A DNA stretch of 35,120 nucleotides. It comes from SG8-41 sp036555615. GTDB taxonomy: Bacteria > Pseudomonadota > Gammaproteobacteria > Burkholderiales > SG8-41. Of the stretch, positions 1 through 6,829 are shown piece by piece. Every line of letters starts with the position of its first letter. Position 1 is the stretch's first letter. The stretch covers positions 1-35,120 of the forward strand of contig DATBKZ010000065.1 of assembly GCA_036555615.1 (NCBI GenBank), given 5' to 3'. A program made the position numbers and the translations under genes. Below the pieces are notes generated by a model, which was not told where the DNA came from, did no database searches, and was given only the letters and a program-made list of their open reading frames with translations.

Positions 1-270
1 GGCCTGCGCGCTCGAGGTGCCGGGAATGCCCATCAGCACCGCGGGAAACGTGTCCGAGGTGTTGGTGACGGCAAGGAGCCCGATCATCATCGGCAGCATC
101 AGCGTCGGATCCTTGCCATAGACGACGGGCAGCAGGAGCGACAAGCCGGCGATCCCGCCGAGGCCGGGCAGGAACCCGATGACCAAGCCGAGCATCGTCC
201 CCAGGAACAGGAACAGGAAGTGCTCGAGATCGAGCAGCGAGACGAGCGCCGAGAGGAGAAACTCCGACAT
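1..270 (-). CDS. tctA: Tripartite tricarboxylate transporter permease, TctA family (N-terminal part)
   Basis: Large inner-membrane permease subunit of a tripartite tricarboxylate transporter (TTT), which takes up carboxylates together with a periplasmic TctC/Bug receptor. The 90 visible codons begin at an ATG at 270 and read MSEFLLSALVSLLDLEHFL, then the glycine/proline-rich GFLPGLGGIAGLSLLLP segment that is a hallmark of TctA near its first membrane helices, and later GIPGTSSAQA, also typical. The reading frame is open to the window edge; about 400 residues are missing because the gene continues outside the window. It follows the tctC-like gene on the same strand after 98 bp, so the two are probably one operon. 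No tctB small-permease gene lies between them. Family assignment is firm; the substrate cannot be told. Confidence 0.9.
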   Translation of the reverse strand, partial: MSEFLLSALVSLLDLEHFLFLFLGTMLGLVIGFLPGLGGIAGLSLLLPVVYGKDPTLMLPMMIGLLAVTNTSDTFPAVLMGIPGTSSAQA

Positions 271-304
271 GGGCGTGGCGGCCTACGAGCCGTCGGCCGC
301 CGCA

Positions 305-324
305 CCGGGCCGCGCGCGGCCCGG
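305..324. repeat. Perfect 20-bp GC palindrome between tctC and tctA
   Basis: The 20 bases starting CCGGGCCGCG form a perfect inverted repeat with no spacer. It lies in the 98-bp gap between the tctC-like stop and the tctA start and would fold as a tight hairpin in the mRNA. There is no T-tract, so it looks more like an intercistronic stabilising or attenuating hairpin than a terminator. The role is inferred. Confidence 0.5.
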
Positions 325-368
325 CTTGCGGTTCAGCCGATTGATCCCGGGACGGGGCGCGTTGCCGT

Positions 369-1463
369 TCAGAGCGTCACGTCGTGCTTGGTCTTGAGAA
401 AGGTCTTGATCCAGTCCCAGACCTCGGGCGAGAGCGCGATCGCCCCTTTCATGATCGGGCGAGCCGCCTCTCCCACGAACTGCGGATAGCCCTCGACCAC
501 CTTCGCCGCGTTCTTCTCGAACTCGGGGTCGTCGAGCGTCTTGCGCGCTGCCGCGCGCCACGCGTCCACGATCGGCTGCGGCGTGCCGGCCGGCAGCAGG
601 ATCGACTTGTTGGCCATCACCCCCATCTGGAGGATCGCTTTCCACGCTTCGTAACCCGCGCCCGAGGGCTTCTTGCCGTGCATGATCTCGTACGCCTCGG
701 CAAAGCTCGGCAGGTCCGGGAAGTTCGGATCGCGCACCAGGTTGCCCTTCTCATCCAGGACGCCGAGGGCGAAGAGCGGCGTCGCCTTGCCCGCCTTCAC
801 CAGCTTCGACGCGTTCTTCAGGTAGCCCGGCGTGGTGTCGTAGTTGATGTTGAATTCGCCGCGCTCGAACGCGAGCCGCGTCGGACCGCGGGCGATTCCC
901 CAAACGTACTTCACCTGCTGCAGGCCGAGCAGATCGAGGGTCGCGATCATTCTCAGCTCGGCCGCGGTCGGGCCGTTGCCGCCGAAGGTGAGCGCCTGCC
1001 CCTTCAGCTTGGCGATGTCGCGGGCGCCGGACACCCCGAGCGCGGACGAGGCGTAGATCACCGAGCCCTGCGGCGAGAGCAGCACCGGCACCATATTGAT
1101 CAGGTCGAGCTCGAACTTGTCGCGCTTGAACACGAAGTTCGCGACGGTGGAGGACGAGCATACGAGAACGTGCAGCCCGTCCGGCTTGGCGCGCGAATTG
1201 AACTGGTTCGCGCCCGTGATCGAGCCGCCCCCGGGCACGTTGCGGATGATGATCGTCGGGTTGCCGGGCAGATGCTTCTGGAAGAACGGCGCAAGCGCGC
1301 GGCTGTAGACGTCGCTGCCGCCGCCCGGCGGGAACGGCACGACCATCTCGATCCGCTTGCCGGAAAAATCCGCCTTCTGCGCCCCCGCGTCCGACACCGG
1401 CATGCCGGCGAACGCCGCCGCGGCCAGGAATGCGCCGCCCTGCAACAAAACGTTGCTCTTCAT
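369..1463 (-). CDS. tctC: Bug/TctC-family tripartite tricarboxylate transporter substrate-binding protein
   Basis: Periplasmic solute receptor of the Bug family, expected to deliver a carboxylate or related anion to TctA/TctB. The start at 1463 (MKSNVLLQGGAFLAAAAFAG) is chosen because GGAGG lies 7 nt upstream and a Sec signal peptide follows, with likely cleavage near DAGAQ-KADF. The frame is open further upstream but without such signals. The mature protein has the family hallmarks: an early beta strand with VVPFPPGGGSDVYSRALAPF, then NVPGGGSITGANQF, then KPDGLHVLV. Length is 364 aa, slightly longer than the usual 320-330 aa. The tctA-like gene lies directly downstream on the same strand, supporting a dedicated TTT uptake system. 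The substrate is unknown. Confidence 0.9.
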   Translation of the reverse strand: MKSNVLLQGGAFLAAAAFAGMPVSDAGAQKADFSGKRIEMVVPFPPGGGSDVYSRALAPFFQKHLPGNPTIIIRNVPGGGSITGANQFNSRAKPDGLHVLVCSSSTVANFVFKRDKFELDLINMVPVLLSPQGSVIYASSALGVSGARDIAKLKGQALTFGGNGPTAAELRMIATLDLLGLQQVKYVWGIARGPTRLAFERGEFNINYDTTPGYLKNASKLVKAGKATPLFALGVLDEKGNLVRDPNFPDLPSFAEAYEIMHGKKPSGAGYEAWKAILQMGVMANKSILLPAGTPQPIVDAWRAAARKTLDDPEFEKNAAKVVEGYPQFVGEAARPIMKGAIALSPEVWDWIKTFLKTKHDVTL

Positions 1464-1575
1464 GGGCTCTCCTCCTTCGTAGTTATTTTCGGTCGATGCG
1501 GCCCGTCCGCATCGTGAACCACTATACCGCCGTTCCGGGGCAGTCAACAACGACGGCTTGAAGGAAACCGCAAAA

Positions 1576-1600
1576 ACCGGGGACAGGTCCCGCCTTTTAT
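1576..1600. repeat. Dispersed GGGGAC-type intergenic element
   Basis: Contains CCGGGGACAGGTCCCG followed by CCTTTTATTT. It resembles the CCGGGGACCGTCC-AGG-TTTTT stretch at 25844-25863 and the GGGGACGGACC arm at 22848-22858. These look like members of a small dispersed element with a near-palindromic GGGAC core and a T-rich flank. The 172-bp gap 1464-1635 otherwise shows nothing I can support. Family membership rests on eye alignment only. Confidence 0.35.
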
Positions 1601-1635
1601 TTGAATTCGCGGGCGAAATTGGGGTCCGTCCGCAC

Positions 1636-2127
1636 TTAATTGAGCCGCCATAGCGCGGCGTTCAGCACCGTGGCAAAGCCGACCCACGCGGCATAGGGAA
1701 CGAGAAGCGCCCCGGCGAACCGCTCGATGCGCCAGAAAAGCGCGGCCGTGACCACTATCGCCACGAACAGCACCACGATCTCGACGAGCGCGGCGCCAAT
1801 CATCCGTGCACCGAAGAACAACAGCGACCACGATAGATTCAGAGAGAGCTGCACACCCCATGCGCCGAGCGCGAGCCACGCGCCGGACTCGCCGCGCCGG
1901 CGCCACACCCGCCAGCCGGCGACCGCGATCATCAGATAGAGGATGGTCCAGACGGGGCCGAATACCCAGTCCGGCGGATTGAAGGCGGGCTTGGCGAGCC
2001 CCGCGTACCAGGTTTCAACGCTGGTTGCGGTTGCCGCCCCGCCCGCCGCCGCAACCGCGAAGCACAGCGCCGCGAAGCCGGCCAGCGCAACCAGGTTGCG
2101 GCTGCCGGATCCCGGAAGCTCACTCAT
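1636..2127 (-). CDS. tspO: TspO/MBR-family tryptophan-rich membrane protein
   Basis: Five-helix membrane protein of the TspO/peripheral benzodiazepine receptor family, which binds tetrapyrroles and cholesterol-like ligands and is linked to stress and redox signalling in bacteria. The family signature KPAFNPPDWVFGPVWTILY is at about residues 46-64, followed by WRVWRR, a Leu/Trp-rich SLNLSWSLLFFG helix and the C-terminal AWVGFATVLNAALW motif. Length is 163 aa, normal for the family. The ATG at 2127 overlaps the end of the rseA-like gene by 8 nt, indicating translational coupling in a sigma factor/anti-sigma/tspO operon. In photosynthetic relatives TspO regulates pigment genes; here the operon suggests an envelope or oxidative stress role instead (inference). 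Confidence 0.93.
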   Translation of the reverse strand: MSELPGSGSRNLVALAGFAALCFAVAAAGGAATATSVETWYAGLAKPAFNPPDWVFGPVWTILYLMIAVAGWRVWRRRGESGAWLALGAWGVQLSLNLSWSLLFFGARMIGAALVEIVVLFVAIVVTAALFWRIERFAGALLVPYAAWVGFATVLNAALWRLN

Positions 2128-2362
2128 TCTTCAAGGGATCGAAGCCCTTCTCGATCCTAGCGCCCTCCCGCCGCATGCGCTCGAAGATGCGCGCGCTGAA
2201 GCCGTCGTCGGGCGTGCTGTTGCCGCGCAGGACATCGCCCACCAGCCCATAGACGGTGTAGCGGTCGCGCAGCCTGGGGTCCGCCACGATCTCGTCGAGC
2301 GCCGCCTTCACCTCGCCGGGCGCGAGCTGGCTGTCGAGCAGAAGAGAGACTTTGAGCGACAT
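2120..2362 (-). CDS. Short RseA-like anti-sigma factor (N-terminal domain only)
   Basis: The 80-aa product matches the cytoplasmic sigma-binding N-terminal domain of RseA: MSLKVSLLLDSQLAPGEVKA, then a helix ending in RYTVYGLVGDVLRG, which corresponds to the family's W-x-x-Y-H-L-I-G-D-x-L-R-G. GGAGGT with 7-nt spacing fixes the start at 2362; a GTG at 2371 would leave no room for it. Family members normally have about 200 residues with one membrane helix and a periplasmic domain that is proteolysed to release the sigma factor. Both are absent here and no frameshifted remainder is visible, since tspO begins at once. The protein would be soluble, so control by DegS/RseP-type cleavage is unlikely. 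The gene sits between the sigma factor gene, which ends 2 nt upstream, and tspO. Confidence 0.8.
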   Translation of the reverse strand: MSLKVSLLLDSQLAPGEVKAALDEIVADPRLRDRYTVYGLVGDVLRGNSTPDDGFSARIFERMRREGARIEKGFDPLKNE

Positions 2363-2364
2363 GG

Positions 2365-2958
2365 CTACCACCTCCGACCGCGCTGCGGCTCGAGCACAGG
2401 CTCCAGGCGCTTCGCGATGAATTCGCGCGCCCGGAAGATCCGCGTGCGCACCGTGCCGATTGGAATGCCGAGCATTCCAGCGATCTCGGCGTAGGGCTTG
2501 CCCTCGACCTCGTAGAGCATCAGCGCCTCGGCGAGCTCGGGCTGCAGCTTGGCGAGCGCGCGCTGCACGGTTTCGGCGATCTGCTTCGCGAAGAGCGTGC
2601 GCTCCGGGTCCTCCGCATCCGATGCCCCCGGCTCGAAGGCCTCTGCCCGCTCATCGGGCGCGTCGTCGCCGAGCAGCACCTCGCCCGGATCCCGCTGCAG
2701 GTGCGTCAGCGCCATATTGGTCGCGATGCGGTAGAGCCAGCTGTAGAAGGCGCTGTCGCCCCGGAACGACGCGAGCCCGCGGTAGGCGCGGATGAAGGTC
2801 TCCTGCACCACGTCCTCAACGTCGCCCGCCGCTTTCACATAGCGCGCAACGTGCCGCGCGATGCGCCGCTGGTACTTGACGACGAGCGCCTCGAACGCCT
2901 TCGCGTCTCCCGCCTGCGCGAGCCGCACGAGCTCCGCATCCTGAATTGTCTCCGACAT
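2365..2958 (-). CDS. rpoE: ECF sigma factor, RpoE-like
   Basis: Alternative sigma-70 factor of the ECF (extracytoplasmic function) class, 197 aa. Region 2 runs from about residue 10 to 90 and includes FEALVVKYQRRI, the core-binding DVEDVVQETFIRAYRGL and the -10-melting FYSWLYRIATNMALTHLQR. An acidic linker (DDAPDERAEAFEPGASDAED) leads to region 4 with PELAEALMLYEVEGKPYAEI and the helix-turn-helix IPIGTVRTRIFRAREFI that reads the -35 element. The start at 2958 (MSETIQDAELV) matches the family; the frame stays open 18 codons upstream without homology. It is first in the operon with the anti-sigma factor and tspO and divergent from a fasciclin gene. A candidate self-recognised promoter lies upstream. 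Confidence 0.92.
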   Translation of the reverse strand: MSETIQDAELVRLAQAGDAKAFEALVVKYQRRIARHVARYVKAAGDVEDVVQETFIRAYRGLASFRGDSAFYSWLYRIATNMALTHLQRDPGEVLLGDDAPDERAEAFEPGASDAEDPERTLFAKQIAETVQRALAKLQPELAEALMLYEVEGKPYAEIAGMLGIPIGTVRTRIFRAREFIAKRLEPVLEPQRGRRW

Positions 2959-3023
2959 CGCGGCGCAAGCATACGCAAGCCCATGCAGCCGCGCAATGAA
3001 TGCTCCTCGCAAGCCACCGGCCC

Positions 3024-3054
3024 CCAGGTGACTCCGTATTGCGGTCCCGGTTCA
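3024..3054 (-). promoter_or_regulatory. Candidate ECF-sigma promoter reading into the sigma factor gene
   Basis: On the minus strand TTGAACC (ending at 3049) is followed after 16 nt by GTCACC (from 3032). AAC in the -35 and GTC in the -10 are the usual core bases of ECF-dependent promoters. Transcription would start about 65 nt before the sigma factor ATG. It mirrors the motif at 3087-3117, which reads the other way. The call is by motif only. Confidence 0.45.
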
Positions 3055-3086
3055 ATCTTTTTTGGAGGGTGCGGCGTGCAAAAAAA

Positions 3087-3117
3087 CTGAAACCGGGCGC
3101 GCGCGGGGCAGGTCAGA
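3087..3117 (+). promoter_or_regulatory. Candidate ECF-sigma promoter reading into the fasciclin gene
   Basis: CTGAAACC (3087-3094) is followed after 17 nt by GTCAGA (3112-3117), the same AACC/GTC pattern as in the divergent motif. The two -35 elements form the CCCGGTT...AACCGGG inverted repeat at 3046-3052 and 3091-3097. Expected start of transcription is near 3121, giving a leader of about 60 nt before the fasciclin ATG. This suggests the sigma factor controls both itself and the fasciclin gene. Confidence 0.45.
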
Positions 3118-3180
3118 CGCCACGGTGCTGCCCATGGTGGGCATCACGAGCTCAATCAACTCAACGCAAAGGAGTCATAC

Positions 3181-3645
3181 ATGAAGTCGCTGTCTCGTTT
3201 CATCGCTGGCGCCGCGCTCGCGGCGGCCACCTCGATCGCCTTCGCCGCGGACATTGTGGACACCGCGGTCTCCGCGGGCCAGTTCAAGACGCTGGTCAAG
3301 GCGGTGCAGGAAGCCGGCCTCGTCGACACGCTGAAGGGCGAAGGTCCGTTCACGGTGTTCGCCCCCACCGACGAGGCGTTCGCGAAGCTCCCCGCGGGCA
3401 CGCTGGATGCGCTGCTGCAGGACAAGGAGAAGCTGGCCGCGGTCCTCACCTACCACGTGGTGCCGGGCAAGGTGACGGCGGCGCAGGTCAGGCCGGGCAT
3501 GGTCAAGACGGTACAGGGCCAATCGCTGACCGTGAAGACCAACCGCGGCGGCGTGATGGTCGACACCGCCAGGGTGGTCAAGACCGACATCGTCGCCTCC
3601 AACGGCGTCATCCACGTCATCGATACCGTCGTCCTGCCGAAATAA
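3181..3645 (+). CDS. Secreted fasciclin (FAS1) domain protein
   Basis: A 154-aa protein made of a Sec signal peptide (MKSLSRFIAGAALAAATSIA, cleaved near AFA-AD) and one FAS1 domain. The conserved H1 box GPFTVFAPTDEAFAKLPAGT lies at about residues 55-74, a central YH motif at LTYHVVPGKV, and the H2-type end at SNGVIHVIDTVVLPK. FAS1 domains serve in adhesion or as small periplasmic/extracellular proteins; in bacteria, single-domain secreted forms are common and their ligands mostly unknown. The AAAGGAG site 6 nt before the ATG supports the start. The gene is divergent from the ECF sigma operon and has a matching candidate ECF promoter, so it is a likely regulon member. A hairpin terminator follows. 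Confidence 0.93.
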   Translation: MKSLSRFIAGAALAAATSIAFAADIVDTAVSAGQFKTLVKAVQEAGLVDTLKGEGPFTVFAPTDEAFAKLPAGTLDALLQDKEKLAAVLTYHVVPGKVTAAQVRPGMVKTVQGQSLTVKTNRGGVMVDTARVVKTDIVASNGVIHVIDTVVLPK

Positions 3646-3666
3646 CTGCAGTGGTTGTTGCGTCAC

Positions 3667-3694
3667 CCCGCCCGGCCTCGCGCCGGGTGGGTTT
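3667..3694 (+). terminator. Probable rho-independent terminator after the fasciclin gene
   Basis: CCCGCCCGGC and GCCGGGTGGG form a 10-bp stem (one G-U pair) with a 5-nt loop, followed by TTT. The T-tract is short, but the position 21 nt after the stop fits a terminator. Confidence 0.6.
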
Positions 3695-3723
3695 CCCAGA
3701 GAGGCAGGTGATTTAGCGATTTC

Positions 3724-3737
3724 TTGATCTTGCTCAA
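3724..3737 (+). promoter_or_regulatory. FNR/Anr-like box upstream of a small membrane protein gene
   Basis: TTGATCTTGCTCAA matches the FNR consensus TTGAT-N4-ATCAA at 9 of 10 defined bases. It lies 51 nt before the ATG of the next gene and after the fasciclin terminator. At the class II position the -10 would be CAGACT (3760-3765), a weak match. One of three such sites in the window; the site at 6994 is the best. Confidence 0.45.
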
Positions 3738-3787
3738 TATCCCAGTCCGCCCCCGGCCGCAGACTGGCATCTCGAAGGGAACTCTGA

Positions 3788-4114
3788 ATGGGAGGCCCTA
3801 TGACGATCCTTGCGACGGTGGGGTGGATAGTAGTGATTGCGGCGTTGGTGGCGTTCGGCGCGTGGGTGACTTGGCTTGCCGGGCGCTTCTCGTCCGACCG
3901 CCTGATGCGGTGCCCCGAAACCGGGGCCGTTACTCTCGTCGGCGTCACCGAGGTCGCGCAGCTGGACGGGAAAGCAACCGAGCCCGTGGTGTGGCGGTGC
4001 GAGCTGTGGCCGGAAAGGAAGAACTGCGCCCAAAGCTGTCTCGTGCGCTACCAAGAGACGGAGCCGGGTTTCCGGATCAACCTCCACTCGTTGCGGCCCT
4101 TCGGGCGCCCCTAG
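3788..4114 (+). CDS. Small single-helix membrane protein with four cysteines (unknown)
   Basis: I do not recognise this 108-aa protein. It has one N-terminal hydrophobic helix (about residues 6-31, ILATVGWIVVIAALVAFGAW) and then a soluble tail with the four cysteines C42 (in RCPETG), C71 (WRC), C80 and C84, giving a CX8CX3C group at the end. This arrangement could bind a metal or form disulfides in the periplasm, but no haem CXXCH motif is present. Two starts are possible: ATG at 3788 with GAAGGGA upstream, or ATG at 3800 with GGGAGG only 4 nt away; I kept the first. The FNR-like box upstream hints at expression under low oxygen. No obvious operon partner. Confidence 0.65.
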   Translation: MGGPMTILATVGWIVVIAALVAFGAWVTWLAGRFSSDRLMRCPETGAVTLVGVTEVAQLDGKATEPVVWRCELWPERKNCAQSCLVRYQETEPGFRINLHSLRPFGRP

Positions 4115-4204
4115 GCACCCCTCACTGAATTAAGCGGGGGACGGCGTCGCCGCCAACCCTGCCCCGCGGCCTGATGCCCACAGCGCCGCTCGGGAGCCAG
4201 CGCC

Positions 4205-4792
4205 ATGAAGAAAAAAGCTACGGTAACCGGTCTGCTCGCCTTGATCTTCGCCGCCGCGGCATACGCCAGCGAGCCGGCCGCGGAAAAGTCCGGCGGGTGG
4301 TGGGTTGGTATGGACCTCGGGGTCGCCACCGTTTCCAGGGAATACTCGGTCACTGCCGATACGCGCGACACCACGTTCACGTTGGCGTTTCGCGGCGGCT
4401 ACTTTTGGCATCCGCGCCTTTTGCTCGGCCTCGAACTTGGCGGCTGGTTGCTGGAAGCGACGAACTACGACGATTGGCCTCCCGAGGGAGAAGGTATCCA
4501 GACCTTCTACGGAATGGCTCAGTTCTATCCCCTCTCGGGCTCTCCGATCTTCCTGAAGGCGGGATGGGGTCATGTCCGATATTGGAACGAGCGCCCGGGA
4601 GAGGGAAATGCAAATGGCACCGGCGCCGTCGTCGGCGCCGGCTACGATTTCGCGATGGGCAGCAATTTCTACGTCTCGCCGCTCATCGAGTACGCCTGGG
4701 GAAAATACGATGACGCGCTCTCTCCGCCCGGCGTCGTTCAGAACCAGCGCTACCAGGCGGTGACGCTCAAGATCGGATTTACCTTCCGCTGA
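4205..4792 (+). CDS. Outer-membrane beta-barrel protein (porin/OmpW-like fold), unknown role
   Basis: A 195-aa protein with a signal peptide (MKKKATVTGLLALIFAAAAY, cleaved after ASE or nearby) followed by alternating aromatic/polar strands typical of an eight-stranded barrel: GGWWVGMDLGVATVSREY, FTLAFRGGYFW, LLLGLELGGWLL, FYGMAQFYPL, IFLKAGWGHVRYW, GAVVGAGYDFAM, FYVSPLIEYAWG. It ends in YQAVTLKIGFTFR; alternating strand residues and a terminal aromatic-then-charged end are usual for outer-membrane proteins. GGGAG stands 7-8 nt before the ATG. The next gene is convergent, with 7 nt between the stop codons. Function is not predictable; small barrels of this kind include OmpW-like and PagP-like proteins. 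Confidence 0.8.
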   Translation: MKKKATVTGLLALIFAAAAYASEPAAEKSGGWWVGMDLGVATVSREYSVTADTRDTTFTLAFRGGYFWHPRLLLGLELGGWLLEATNYDDWPPEGEGIQTFYGMAQFYPLSGSPIFLKAGWGHVRYWNERPGEGNANGTGAVVGAGYDFAMGSNFYVSPLIEYAWGKYDDALSPPGVVQNQRYQAVTLKIGFTFR

Positions 4793-4799
4793 CTTGCGT

Positions 4800-6128
4800 T
4801 CAGCCGGGCGCGGAGGCCGCGTCGCGTGTGACGGCCGTGCCGCGCAGCGGCAGCGGCTGCTCGCCGAGGAGCTCCTTCTCGATCACCGCGCGCACCTCCT
4901 CCAACGCGAGCCCGTGACGCTCGACGAGGTCCATCACCTCCGCGAGGATCGCATCGGTATCCTGCATCTTCTTCAATCGCTTGAAGCTGTCGGCGCGCCG
5001 GATGCCAATGGCTTCTCCGACGAGCTCCAGGAAATTCACCACCTCGAACGGCCACTCGGCTTCATGCGTGCAGAGCTCCCGGTGGCAGGCGTGGTAGACG
5101 CCCGCGAGCGCGTCGACTTTCGCCTGCGCGGCCGCTTCCAGTATCCCGCGATGCACCTCACGCTTGAACGCCGGCAGCGGCTGCAGCGTGTTGCACATGT
5201 AGCCCACCTGCGGCTGCGCGAGCTCGACGTACTCGAGCCCCGGGATTGCCTTGAGGATCCTGATCGCTGCATCGCACACGCCCGCGACACCCGGATGCTC
5301 GTGCAGCCCGACGCGCTTGCGGACGGGGTGGCGCATGAGCGGACGCAGCCGGTCGAGCTGGCCCGCGAGGTAGACGACGAACGCTTCGAGCTCGTAAGCG
5401 GACGCGCCGGCGCGACCGGGCAGCACGTTCTCCCCGATCTGGATGGTGCACGTCGGGCACCATGCGAGCACCTTGGCAGCGCCGGTAGCCGCAAAGCGGT
5501 CGGTCGTGCGATAGGCGATGCGGCCGGAGGCATCGAGGTCCCCCGTTCGAAACTGCAGCACCCCGCAGCAGTCGCCCGGCCCGCCCATCACGCGGTATGA
5601 GATGCCGAGCGCATCCAGGATGTCGAGCGCGAGCAGCACGATGTGCGGAGTCTTCAGGACGTTACAGCCGGTGTAGAAGACGACTTCCGGAGCGCTTTCC
5701 GCCGGGCCATCGCCGCGAAACCGCCTGAGTACTTCGGGTGGAAGCTGCATGCGCGAGAGCACCCGCACGCCGTGGCCCATCTTCGCGAACGCGGCACTGC
5801 CTTTGCTGTGCTGCTCCTCCGCGGTGGCGCGCCGCTGCATCGCGACGCGCGCAAGCGCGAGCATGAATCGGGGATTGACGGCCTCGGGACACGCAGGAAT
5901 ACAGTTGCCGCTGCCCGAGCACACCTGAGCCCAGCGCTCCGCGTCCGCCGTCCCGGCGCCCCCACGGATGATGTCGAGCACTCCCCCGACCGCCTCGGGC
6001 GCGTTCCTGCCCGCAATCCCCGCGGGCGCGGTCATCGGGCACACCTCGAAGCAGCGCCCGCAGCGCGTGCAGCTATCCAGCACGTCCTGCGCGCGCGCCC
6101 TCAGCGCCTCGGCAAACGACTCGCTCAT
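4800..6128 (-). CDS. Fe-S oxidoreductase subunit with ferredoxin domain and two CCG domains (HdrD/GlpC-like)
   Basis: A 442-aa soluble iron-sulfur protein resembling heterodisulfide reductase HdrD, GlpC and glycolate oxidase GlcF. Residues 20-30 carry a full 4Fe-4S motif (C20, C23, C26, C30-P). A second cluster motif at C70, C76 and C80-P has Ser at position 73, where a fourth cysteine is usual. Two CCG domains follow: the first has VFYTGCN and GPGDCCG around residues 155-195, then WCPTC; the second has GVYHACHRELC near residue 350. Such proteins pass electrons between flavoproteins or quinones and disulfide or carbon substrates. No flavoprotein or membrane partner gene is adjacent, so the electron donor is unknown. 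The ATG at 6128 (MSESFAEALRARAQD) is the natural start. Confidence 0.85.
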   Translation of the reverse strand: MSESFAEALRARAQDVLDSCTRCGRCFEVCPMTAPAGIAGRNAPEAVGGVLDIIRGGAGTADAERWAQVCSGSGNCIPACPEAVNPRFMLALARVAMQRRATAEEQHSKGSAAFAKMGHGVRVLSRMQLPPEVLRRFRGDGPAESAPEVVFYTGCNVLKTPHIVLLALDILDALGISYRVMGGPGDCCGVLQFRTGDLDASGRIAYRTTDRFAATGAAKVLAWCPTCTIQIGENVLPGRAGASAYELEAFVVYLAGQLDRLRPLMRHPVRKRVGLHEHPGVAGVCDAAIRILKAIPGLEYVELAQPQVGYMCNTLQPLPAFKREVHRGILEAAAQAKVDALAGVYHACHRELCTHEAEWPFEVVNFLELVGEAIGIRRADSFKRLKKMQDTDAILAEVMDLVERHGLALEEVRAVIEKELLGEQPLPLRGTAVTRDAASAPG

Positions 6129-6183
6129 CTCTTACCCACCGTCCGAACCGTGTCGTTTACTCTACACCCTTTCGCCGCCTGTC

Positions 6184-6201
6184 TTCCGCCTTCCGCCTTC
6201 T
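6184..6201. repeat. CCTTCCGCCTTC intergenic repeat, copy 1
   Basis: The 13-mer GCCTTCCGCCTTC occurs at 6188-6200 and again at 20084-20096. Both copies lie in intergenic DNA and the CT-rich flanks are similar. It may be a short dispersed element; function unknown. Confidence 0.35.
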
Positions 6202-6263
6202 GTCCAAAGGGTGTGGCATTGGTCATGGACGCGGCGGCCTGCCCCCCTCAATACTTATGCCGT

Positions 6264-6725
6264 ATGCGTATGGAACGACTATCCCTCGCTGCCTTCGGGC
6301 TGATCCTGCTCGCGCTGGGTGGTTGCTCGTCGGCGCCCAAGCAGACCGCGCCGAACGTCGGCGCCAGCGCCGCCCAGCATGCGCTCGAGATGCGAGGCAA
6401 ACCCTATCGGTATGGCGGCAACTCACCGCGGGGCTTCGACTGCAGCGGGCTCGTGCAGTACAGCTACGCCCGGGTCAACCTGCGCCTGCCGCGGAGCACC
6501 GAAGGGCTGTGGTCCAGCTCGCGTGCAATCTCGAGGAATGACATCCGCCCGGGCGACCTGCTGTTCTTCCACCAGGAAGGCAAGCGCAATTCGCACGTCG
6601 CGATCTACGTCGGCAGCAACCGTTTCGTGCACGCTCCTTCGAGCAGCAAGCAGGTCTCCACCGCCAGCCTGAGCGATCGCTACTGGAGCCGTCACTTCTC
6701 CGCGGCGCGCCGTCCGGAAATTTAA
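6264..6725 (+). CDS. NlpC/P60-family cell-wall endopeptidase lipoprotein
   Basis: A 153-aa lipoprotein with a cysteine peptidase domain that cleaves peptidoglycan stem peptides (usually the gamma-D-Glu-diaminopimelate bond). The signal sequence ends in the lipobox L-G-G-C21. The NlpC/P60 domain starts at about residue 35; the catalytic Cys is C60 in FDCSGLVQYSY, the His is H111 in NSHVAIYVG, and the third polar residue is likely the His in FVHAPSS. YGG before the Cys and RPGDLLFF between the two are also typical. The frame extends far upstream across the opposite-strand Fe-S gene, but the lipoprotein start at 6264 (or 6270) is clearly the real one. A Spr/YafL-type maintenance enzyme is likely. 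No operon partner downstream. Confidence 0.9.
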   Translation: MRMERLSLAAFGLILLALGGCSSAPKQTAPNVGASAAQHALEMRGKPYRYGGNSPRGFDCSGLVQYSYARVNLRLPRSTEGLWSSSRAISRNDIRPGDLLFFHQEGKRNSHVAIYVGSNRFVHAPSSSKQVSTASLSDRYWSRHFSAARRPEI

Positions 6726-6740
6726 GGAAGTCCTCGAGCG

Positions 6741-6829
6741 CGTCGTCCGTTGTCACCGGGCGAGGGCCGTCCTTCCGTCGTTCACCTTCCCCCGCCTTCG
6801 GGCCGCTTCGATGCGCGCCCGACCCGCGC
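6741..6829. repeat. Flanking diverged repeat, copy A
   Basis: Begins CGTCGTCCGTTGTCACCGG and aligns by eye with 15991-16069 at about 55 of 78 positions, with one 10-nt gap (extra bases at 6781-6790). The two copies lie just outside the two ends of the multihaem cytochrome cluster. They could be remnants of a mobile unit, or simply a dispersed intergenic element. Confidence 0.45.
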
